The translations under genes were made by a program, and so were the position numbers. Shown piece by piece: positions 1 to 8,700 of a DNA stretch of 16,799 nucleotides. The stretch comes from Thalassiosira profunda (Eukaryota > Bacillariophyta > Thalassiosirophyceae > Thalassiosirales > Thalassiosiraceae), in NCBI GenBank assembly GCA_036939355.1, contig JALLAP010000260.1:1-16799 (forward strand), given 5' to 3'. Numbering within the stretch: position 1 is the stretch's first letter; every line of letters begins with the position of its first letter. Under the pieces are notes generated by a model. The model worked only from the letters and a program-made list of their open reading frames with translations. It was not told the origin of the DNA and ran no database searches.

Positions 1-10
1 ATAGTGGCGG

Positions 11-108
11 GTCAAATGCTCGTTGGAAAGCTCTCGATGAGAGCTTTCCAACGAGATGAGAGCTTTCCAACGAGCATTTGAATGAGAGCTTTCCAACGAG
101 CATTTGAC
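11..108. repeat. Short tandem plus inverted repeat cluster
   Basis: A 26-bp unit beginning ATGAGAGCTTTCC is repeated perfectly at 56-81 and 82-107, and its first 19 bp also occur at 37-55. The arm at 11-35 is the exact reverse complement of 84-108 (25 bp), so the cluster can fold into alternative hairpins with one left arm and three possible right arms. No gene or transposase is attached. It may be the edge of a satellite or a terminal inverted repeat of an element cut by the window edge; the sequence does not decide this. Confidence 0.9.
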
Positions 109-926
109 CCCTGGGTAACTTGGGCAGGATCGATTTTTCCCGAGCACCTGAAGTTACCACTGGCGAGCGAGGAGGGTCGGCGGCAAGTTGTTACGACATG
201 AGATTTTAATTCCTTCGTACAAATTCTACATACTGTGTCGTTTCGGTACTAGGATTTTGCCCGGACATCATGTTGAAGTGACACGGGGTGAGACAAGAGA
301 TCCAGTCTTGTCCGTGCTCTAATTCCCACATGAGCTTCTACGCATTTCGCATTCTAAACCGTACCACTTACAGTACCTAACCTAAAGCACTACTCAAATA
401 AAATAGAGTGGCAAACTTCACAGCTACACAGCACACTAACCTCTCTCTTTCACACTGCTACCATACAGCACGCTATGTACACTCGCGCAGCGCTAGCCGG
501 AGCAACGCGGAGGCTGCTAGTGTACCTACCTACGTACATACCTCACTACCTATCAATGCCCGTTGATTTTCTACCTTCTTATCCCCGTACAACTTTAACA
601 TAGGAATTCAGTACATAGATCGCGGCTGTCACATCTCCACAAGTCGCAAAAATCTCTAAGTCGCAAAAAGACAGAAGCCTTTGTCTTCACAGAAGCCTCT
701 CGCGATGAACGAGCAGCGTCAAGCAAATCACTCGCGGCCTCGCGGAGTCCTCAGCGGCCGACCTCATTGCACCACGCATCGTCTATTCGCGGGTGGCCCC
801 CATTCCCTCCCTTCAGTTGCAATCTAGAGGCGGCGGTGCGCGGCGCCGGCTCGTGTGATATCTACCTTCCTATTGTCCTATTGTACGCTTCGGGGCTACG
901 ACGCGCTCACGAGTTGCAATTCGATT
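109..926. other. Gene-free stretch with simple-sequence character
   Basis: No open frame here carries a recognisable protein. The stretch is rich in CTAC/TACATAC-type simple sequence around 523-555. It has a small inverted pair, GTACACT at 477-483 and AGTGTAC at 519-525, and a short direct repeat of AAGTCGCAAAAA near 641-669. I see no tRNA-like cloverleaf. It may contain the upstream region of the weak ORF at 927, but no convincing core promoter element was found. Confidence 0.5.
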
Positions 927-1448
927 ATGGACGTACACCACAACATCTACGACGCCGCAACGATGTGCGTGGTCGAGAGCAGTCGTGTGCTGTCCACGTA
1001 CACATTCATTGGGTACGAGCGAAGGGTCGATCGATTTCGCGATTGGCTGCGGATCAACCGGCCGTTGCAATACATTACAATTCATTGCGGCCGGCATCGC
1101 GGTCGGCCGGCCATCGAATATTCCCGTCTGAATGCTGCAGCAATTAAGGATTTTCTCAACGATACCTGTTCTGCCGCCACCACGATGAGGGAATATTATT
1201 GCAATGCATTCATGTGGGATGCACGCCGCCGGCGTGTCGAGAGCATATCAGATGATATACTTCGGGAAGTCGCTATCTTCATCAGAGATTGGGCATTGAT
1301 CAGAAAGAAGCAACGAAACGGAATAATGTTGCTCGCTGTGCTCGTTGCAAGGGCGAGAAAGCGTGCCGTCGACCGTCTGTACTGTCCCGGAGGGAAAGGA
1401 TATGAAATATGTGAACGGAGGTTTACCGAAATGGCAAACATTGGATAG
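927..1448 (+). CDS. Hypothetical protein, single exon (uncertain)
   Basis: An ATG-initiated open frame of 173 residues ends at TAG 1446-1448. I chose ATG 927 because the longer open frame upstream has no ATG, only GTG at 855. The predicted protein is basic and mixed hydrophilic, with an Arg/Lys-rich C-terminal third (for example RRRRVES near the middle, then IRKKQRN and ARARKRAVDR). It has scattered Cys and Trp, no signal peptide and no clear membrane segment. I recognise no family. Its composition looks more protein-like than the low-complexity open frames nearby, but it lies alone in AT-richer repeat-bearing DNA, so it could be a chance frame, a decayed transposon fragment or one exon of a larger gene. 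A long palindrome starts 12 bp after the stop. Confidence 0.35.
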   Translation: MDVHHNIYDAATMCVVESSRVLSTYTFIGYERRVDRFRDWLRINRPLQYITIHCGRHRGRPAIEYSRLNAAAIKDFLNDTCSAATTMREYYCNAFMWDARRRRVESISDDILREVAIFIRDWALIRKKQRNGIMLLAVLVARARKRAVDRLYCPGGKGYEICERRFTEMANIG

Positions 1449-1459
1449 TTGAGAGTCAA

Positions 1460-1593
1460 GGAAGCTCTTCTTTGTTAGCGCAATTTGCTAGATAAAGGGA
1501 GAATTTTGGCAAAGCTCCGAGCTCGGAGTTTTGGAAAATCTCCCCTTTAGGTAGAGAGCCTAGCTAAAATTGCCCCAAAGAGGTAGAGCTTCC
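1460..1593. repeat. Long imperfect palindrome (MITE-like hairpin)
   Basis: The outer arms begin GGAAGCTCT on each strand (1460 and the complement of 1593). The arms stay alignable with gaps through CTTTG, GCAATTT and AAAGGG(G)AGA blocks to a perfect 14-bp core, CTCCGAGCTCGGAG, at 1515-1528. The whole is a roughly 134-bp stem with no loop-length spacer. This is the form of a foldback or miniature inverted-repeat element. No clear target-site duplication was found. Alternatively it is a transcript hairpin, since it starts just 3' of the ORF at 927-1448. Confidence 0.65.
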
Positions 1594-1647
1594 ATTAACA
1601 TCTTTGAACGAGCAAGAAAGTGTCCGTCCTGTCCGGGACTTGCTCTT

Positions 1648-2336
1648 GCCCACGGGGCGCCCACCTACAGTGAAAAAATAGTTAGCAGGTTGTAATGAGT
1701 CCCAATATGTGCTGCTTCGCAGTGTAACAAAAATCTTTTCTCTGAAAATAAATGAACAATTAAAAGGATAATTAAAGATGACAACCCGAAAATTTGAGCT
1801 TCGTGGGTAAGTAGTTTTTCAGAAATAGTCTAGCTTGTTTCTAGCTTGTTCCGAAAATAAAAAACAACAACCTTCATCAACGAAGAAGCTTGCAGCCTAA
1901 AAAAGTTCTTTATGTCTTTGGTTCGCGCTGGCTCGAAAAAGGTATCTTTTCTGCTTTAAAGGTATCCTGTCTGAATTTTCTGAATTTTCGGCTATCCAAA
2001 CCAGAAGGGCCTCTTTTCAGTACCAGCATTCTACATACAGGCAAATGCCTACGCGAGGAACTCTTACAAAAAATCATTACATTGGCAAATTTCGGCCACC
2101 TATCTACATAGGAATTGTTAGGGTTCTACATACACAGCCCAGCAATTTCTGTTCAGTACTGCCTACACAAGCTCTAGGGGAGTGCAGTACCGTACATGCG
2201 TAGGAATTCGATTTGGGACAGTTCCTGCGTAGAAAGGGGGTTACATTGGGTTACATTTTGCCAAATGAAGACAAGGCCATAGGCCGCACCTCTCCCGAGC
2301 AAGCTTCAAGACATCTGGTGTGGGCGCCCCGTGGGC
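1648..2336. mobile_element. Candidate non-autonomous element bounded by 17-bp inverted repeats
   Basis: GCCCACGGGGCGCCCAC at 1648-1664 is the exact reverse complement of 2320-2336. The roughly 655 bp between them are AT-rich, contain no convincing protein (the longest forward frame, 1890-2111, is short and lacks any recognised motif) and differ in composition from the GC-rich ends. This is consistent with a miniature or decayed DNA transposon. No target-site duplication flanks the repeats at their exact edges, and similarity does not extend far beyond 17 bp, so a chance GC-rich inverted pair remains possible. Confidence 0.35.
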
Positions 2337-2778
2337 CCATGAACTAGAGAGAGACGAGCTTTGCTGCTTTGCTTTGTCGTCTGTCCCGGGGGTCGCAAAC
2401 TTCGGGAAGAAGAAGACTCCTCCAATACCGTGTGGCGAACTTCTTCTTCGACCACCTGCCTCGGAAGAAGAAGACAGCTCGAATAACGTATGGTACGTGC
2501 TCGCACTAACGAGTGCGGTATCTATCTAAATTAGCACTGTCTTCTCACCGGCACCTGGACGGCACTTCCTTGATTTTTTTCCGCAGCGCAAGTCGTTTCA
2601 TTACCTATTTCTGCCTCACCGCCGAGCAACGACACCGCGCTGCCTGAGCGAGCAAGCGAGTAGTGGCGGCGTGTTGGCAAGGCTTGCTGGTTGCTGGCGC
2701 GCCGATCACTTGCTCTCACTCTCTTTTTTTGAGCCGCCGACTTGCAATCAATAGCAACAATAGCATCCAGCATCCAAT
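2337..2778. other. Upstream region of the multi-exon gene at 2779
   Basis: This non-coding stretch contains a diverged direct repeat: 2405-2435 and 2463-2493 match at about 26 of 31 positions, both starting GGAAGAAGAAGAC. Between them is an inverted CTTCTTCTTC block, so it can form small hairpins. A CT-rich tract (CTCTCACTCTCTTTTTTT, about 2713-2730) lies some 50 bp before the proposed ATG 2779 and could be part of a pyrimidine-rich initiator. No TATA box is evident. Confidence 0.4.
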
Positions 2779-5700
2779 ATGAACATCACGAACCTTCCCA
2801 GCTTCGGCAAGGCCGCCCTTATGGGTATGGGCGCCGTTGCCTTGGTGGCTGTTTGGGGCGGGCTGGCCGGCGGAGGAGGAGTCCTCGCCGAGCTCGGCTC
2901 CGGCCGTCATGCGGCCGGAGGAGGGGCGGTCGTGGTGCGTCGGTCGGCCTCTTTGCAATTCGTATTGCTCTCTCGCTTCGTCCGCTCACCAACCAATTGC
3001 ACGCCGCCCTCGTCCATTCTGTCCATCGCGTCCAGGGCTGGCAGGAGGCCATCGGCGCGGCCGCCGCGGAAGACCCCCACGCCGCCTCCGTCATCACCGG
3101 CGACGCCGTCCGGCAGGACGAGAGCGGTCGGGGCTCACTTGCTGGGCTGCTGCTCAGCATGGCGTCGGGCGACCTCCTCTGGACTCCCGTGAGTAGATCC
3201 CCGGGCGTATTGATCCGTCGCCTCGCATCTTATGTGCGCGCCCAACCGTCCGTCGTCTACTCACATTCTATGCCAATCGCTCGTCGCATCCACGATCGTC
3301 GATCTGCAGCTAAAGGCGGAGCCCGGATCCCCCGAGCGTGAACTCGCTCTCGGGGATTCCCAGTTCATGGTGAGTGATGGTCGGCTGTCGGCAGTGGCAG
3401 AGTGCCGGAGGGGCGAGCGCGGTGGGATGGGCGGCCACCTCCTCGCTCTCCCCGACCAGACCCGCGCCCTGCGCGGACGCCGCCGGCGGGCTGGGACCGC
3501 GTCCCGCCCCCCGGGGGCCGGGCCGGAGGTTAGAACTCTACGATGGAATCAGTACTCACGGCCTCATTTTGCTTTTCCCTTGTTCTTGTCCCTCCCACCT
3601 CCTCCACCCCCTGGCGTATCTTCGTCGTCCCTCGCCTCGTCGTCCAATAGGCGCCTCCGTCCGTCCACTGGCCCGTCGCGGTTGGCAAGGTGAGTCATAT
3701 CTTCGCTCGTCGGTTCGCTTGGGCTGGCGTGGATGATGTGCGATGGGCGGTGAGGCCGCGTTGTCCGACGTTGGCCGATGGGGGTTGATAATATTGCATC
3801 GACGGCCGCTGTTGGTCCCATGCCTCGAGATTGACGTCCCCGCGCTCGGCCGGGCGGCGGCGGAGGACCGTGTTGGTCGGCCAGCGGGCGATGGATGGCG
3901 GCTTGCTCCTTCGTTTGCCGAAAAGATGATTCTGTGCACATCATGTGATTCATGTGCCGGCGCCGCCCCCCTCTGTAATATCTCATGCCAGTTTTGTCCC
4001 TGTTCCTCCCGCTCAACTGCGATACAGGCCAAGCAGCCTGACGAGGCGGCCAGCACCTCCAAGGCCGTTCTCGACGACGAGTATGGCGGCTCGTCCGTCG
4101 ACGGACAGGGTGATCGCCCCACCGAGGCGGCCACTCACAACGAAGAGGGCGAGGACGATCCCCACGCCATCGACGCCAACGCCATCCCCGCTCTCGGCCA
4201 GGAAGGGTCTTCTCTTGCTGGTCTGCGCGGCTTCGTGGCGCTGGGCGACCTCCTCTTGACTAACGTGAGTAACTCGGGGCGCATCGTCCGTGCACATCTT
4301 ATGAGATTCGCCTCACACATTTCTTCTCGCCTCGTGAATATCACGTACGTCGCTCGTCGACCCACCACAGCTCAAGGAGGTGGAGGCTCCCGGATCGCTC
4401 CCCAAGAATGAACTCGCTCTCGGGGATGCACATGCCGGTAGCGTCCATGCTTCCGGCAAGCAGCGGACCTCCTCCGCTCTCGTCGACGGGGGAGTACAGG
4501 CCACGGATGGCGCCTACGACGGGACGACTCCCTCCGAGTGGAGCTTCATGGGCTGGAAGTGGCCGGTGAGTCATCTTCTTTTGTTTGGCTCATTTCGGGG
4601 TACAATACTGGGTGCTGGGCAATGCTTTTTAGGGTCGTCTTTTCTGTGTGCACATCTTGTGCTCCTCACCGCCTCTCACCGCCCGGCCGCTGCCTCGCTG
4701 TCCACAGGTGCTCCCGTCTGCTCTCTGGCCCGGCGTGGTTGGCAAGGTGAGTGGTGGGCGGCGGTGATGGGCTGATGGGCGGGGGTTGACACTCGGCAGC
4801 TGCTCATTCGCCCGGCGGCGGAAGACCGTGTTTGTCGGCCAGCAGGCGGCGTGGTGGTGGCTTGATCCTTCGTCAGTGCACCGTCTCACAGCTTCGTTTT
4901 GTTTACCCTCTCGCTCAGGCCGATGATAATCGCCCCGACGAGGTGGATGGTGCCTCGGGAGATGCCGGAAGCGATTCCCTCGTCTCCGCTCCGGGCGATA
5001 CTACGGAAGGAGTTACCGGAGGCGACATGGCTGAGGAAGCGAAGGAGGAATCTGCTCTCATCAAGGAGGGCGGGCGGCCCAAGGATGAATCCCCTGAGGA
5101 GGGAGGTGCTACCACAAAGGCCGCCCTTTGCAACAAAAAGCCTGGCGGCTCGTCCGTCGAGGGATACGAGGCTCGTCCCCTCCTAATCGATGCCCACGGC
5201 GAAGTGCAAAAGCAAGAGAAAGGAACCCGTCTCTACGACAAAATCTACAAACATCGCAGGCACTCTGTTGCTGTTCTTCTCCGCTGTGCATTTTGGGCAC
5301 ATGATGTGAGTAGCTCGCGTTGTAATGCGTACACATTCCCCATTTGGTATCGACATTTATCTCACATTCTCAGTATCGCCACTCTTCGTTTCGGGCAGCT
5401 CGTGGCTGGGGGGTCGTTTGTCAAGAATGCCCTCTCTTCCGGGCATTCCCTCGCCTCCTCTCCAGGCGATACTACAGAAGAAGTTACCGGAGGCGACGAG
5501 GCCAAGGAAGCGAAGGAGGAATCTGCTCTCGTCGAGGAGGGCGGGCAGCCCCGAGATGGGGTTTCTACCACCAAGGCCGTTCGCGACGAAAAATATGGCG
5601 GCTCGTCCGTTGAGAAGGGATACGAGTATTTCCTGACCATCGATGCCCTCGGCGAGACCCATACCAGGCAGGAGGTGGACGGTAGAGGACTCAGGGCGGT

Positions 5701-8700
5701 GAGCAGCTCAAGATGTACTGCTAACATTTCTGCTTCTCTGTTTTCTAACTGATTCGATCGACGTGATTTAGCTGCAACAGACTGGCTCGATAAAGTGGGC
5801 TCTCAAGAAGAATTGGTCGAAGCTCGATTTGGACGCTGCGGCGTTGGACCGGGTCCAGCCGTGCCGCACGCGGAGCGCGGAGGAGGTCGAGGAGACGTCT
5901 AGCTGGCTCCTGCCGCGGGACGACAAGATGGAGGACGCTGCCACCGATGGCCGCGAGGAGGACTCTGTCTTCGAGGAAGAGGAGCCAATGCAAGAGGAGG
6001 ACGAGGACGAGGACTCGCAGGTGCCGTCCTGGTCGCCCTCGCTCAGCCCCGAAATGACGGCCGCGGCGCCTCGCAAGGCGGAGGAGAACCACCTTCCTTT
6101 GGCGGTGAGTGTGTGTGTGAGTGACTTCGTTGCCAGACACGGTCTCACATCTCATATCCGCTTCATCACACTCTCACATCTCATATAATCATTAGGATCT
6201 GCTCGGTGGCACTGCCAAGGCCAAGACATCGCTCACCGACGTTTGCCTTGGGGGTGGCAACAAGGCGCGCTCTGTTTCGCTGCTGGTTTCAAGCAAGGCG
6301 TACGAGACGTCCCACGTTGGGCCAGGGACGACAGAGGGTGGCTATACTGTGCAGACACCGGGGGGTTTCTGCATTCTGTCTGGTATTGCTCTGACTCTCG
6401 TTGCATCATGCATCGTCCTTGTGCGTGCCTTGACTCGAGGCGGCGCTGACTTGGGCACCAGTGCGAGGAAGAAGGCGATGCCTCGCTCAGCCATCTCCCA
6501 ATTCAAGACTTATGGCATGCTTCTCCTCCTCTCGATCAATGCCTATCCGACCTCGGCAGGCTTAGCAGATGAGCTGTTGGAAATCCTTAAAGATTGGAGC
6601 AATGCCACAGTCAACTGTTGGGAGGACGCCATAGAAGAGTACAAGGAAGACGTTGTTGAGCCGGTGAGTGCCTCACATCGTAAGAATGTCAACTGAAGTT
6701 GCCTCTGCCTCACCTCCAAGGAACCTCCACCCTCCTCCTTTCAGTTGACCAGCAGGACGGGTTTCTACCCATTCGAGTATGATAATGTCGTTGGATGCAA
6801 CACCCTCCCTCTGAGACGGAGCACGGTACCCAATGAAGCAGACATGAAGTTTAACTACTTCCAAGCGAATACGGTCGTTCTGCAATCGCTGGAAATTCTG
6901 CTTGAGTTCTTCACATGTCCCTTCCAGGCAATCGCCGAGGTGGCGTTAGGCGTCGATATCGACATTGACTTCGCCTCAATCATCAGTGGCCTAATTTTTC
7001 CAGGTGGCATTCCGCTGGTCGACGTGGTCGACGTGAATGTATGCCTAGAAGATTACTCTGCGCCAGCTGATGTCGTGCTAGGATTTACTCCCGCGCCGTA
7101 CAAACCCGGTTGGACAACTTTTACGTTGGAAGACGATACTTGCGTGCTGGGCGCGAGCGTCGACGCGCCCTGTGACGACTCAGGTGCCTTCTGCTGCGAT
7201 CAGGAGACGGGCAGTAGTGGTCATGTTGGTTCGTACCAGTGCCTACCCCTTTCTGGCGAGTGTTACCAGGAAACACTCACTTGCTTGGGTGTTGGCCTGG
7301 CAGGGTGTGATTTGTTCCCCTGCTGCCACCTTCGGAATGATATTAAGGTGAACGGTGGAGTCTGGTACTCCCAGTGCGTTGAAGGCGTCTGTGTGGATCC
7401 GGATGTGCAAAACACCGAACCGGACTGCATCGCCAGTGGATACGAATGCACGTCTAACGAAGACTGCTGCCAGGTAAGTTGTACAGATGTCCTGTGCTCT
7501 CGTAGATCTCTCGTCTTGGGGCCACTAACATGTACCTTCCCTCTTTTTGGCAGTATTCGTCTTCCTTGACCCTTTCCAACGCAATGGTGTGCTACAAAGA
7601 CGCAGGGCAAACCACTGGAGTGTGCCAAAGGAGGTCGGTGAGGGATACAGCGTACGAATCGTTCTGTATCGGGTGGAATGCGGGGCAAACACTCGACACG
7701 TTTGGCTTTGGTGAGTTCCGTTTTCTTGCTCGCTGTAAGACTCGTACCGCGTAGACCTGACGCCGGCGATTTTCCTCTCGTTATTTCGCAGCCTTTCCCC
7801 TGGGATTTCCCCCTCTGAAGGTTGAACCATTGGGGAAGGTCTTTCAGCTTTTTCCAACCAAAGGAAAGATAGCTGAAGAGTTGTTCCCAAAGTCATCTCC
7901 ATCTGTTTGCAAGCTTCATAAGGGCTTACCTATCAAGAAAATGTGAGGAAGCTTGCCCAATCCAATGCATATGCACCTCTCTTCGCCCTCACTTGACTCT
8001 GCCGTGCCATTCGCAGTCCAACTCTGAACGCAATCCTCCTCTTCCAGTTCATTGGGGTCGCTGGAAGTAGCGCTGACAGGCTGGAATACGGCGCTAATTC
8101 GTTTACGCGCAATGCGGACTACGATAACGCCGTTCCCCTGGTATGGGATGGCTTTTTGAGCGTGCCCCTGCCGCCCAAGCCTGACATGGATGGGTGGTTC
8201 GCTTTCAAACTCGTTTTGTTTCCGCTGAGTACTTGGGAGTACAAGAAGCTCGATTGTCAGCTGCCCAAGGGTTTCTTGAAGCGCTTGGCACAATCCTTGT
8301 TACCGGGCAGCGCAGAAGCCCAGAAGGTACGTCCCGTGTGGTGGTTCTGCTTGAGACATTACTTGTCAACGCAATGGCTGATCGACTTTCAACTTCCTGC
8401 CACAGCTATTGGATGGCAAATCAAATGAGCTCTATCTGTCAACGACAATTGAAATCTACGCAGATTTTGGCGGCGATGGCAGTGGAGCTTGCGTCCTCGC
8501 GACGATGTCCCGAATCGAGATCGGGTTCTTCGGTGTGTCGTTGATTCTTGGAAGGGGCATCGGAGGGTGGTGCAAGCACGATTATCCGGCCAGCTGCGAT
8601 GAACGGACGGACACAGGAAGTCAGCCCACCAGTCCTCTTCCCATCTTCGATGACGAGTGCATCAACAATTGCGATCCCTCCGGCTTCTTCATGTGAGTGC

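Noticed and set aside
11..108. CRISPR-like repeat array
   Set aside because: The units are directly adjacent without spacers, one is inverted, and the genome is eukaryotic.
767..1147. 126-codon forward frame overlapping the ORF at 927
   Set aside because: Starts from a non-ATG codon and reads as low-information sequence. The overlapping frame from ATG 927 is longer from a true ATG and more protein-like.
3556..4134. 192-codon minus-strand frame and its neighbours
   Set aside because: Pro/Arg/Ser-rich product antisense to short exons and GC-rich introns, typical of chance frames in high-GC DNA.
5371..5466. Alternative acceptors CAG 5373 and CAG 5465 for exon 9
   Set aside because: Both put the downstream repeat motif out of frame. 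CAG 5398 gives phase 0 and starts the exon where the paralogous exons 3 and 6 start.
7941..7946. TGA at the end of exon 14 as a real stop
   Set aside because: A GTGAGG donor overlaps it. Splicing 7943-8016 rejoins a long open frame with matching phase and intron length.
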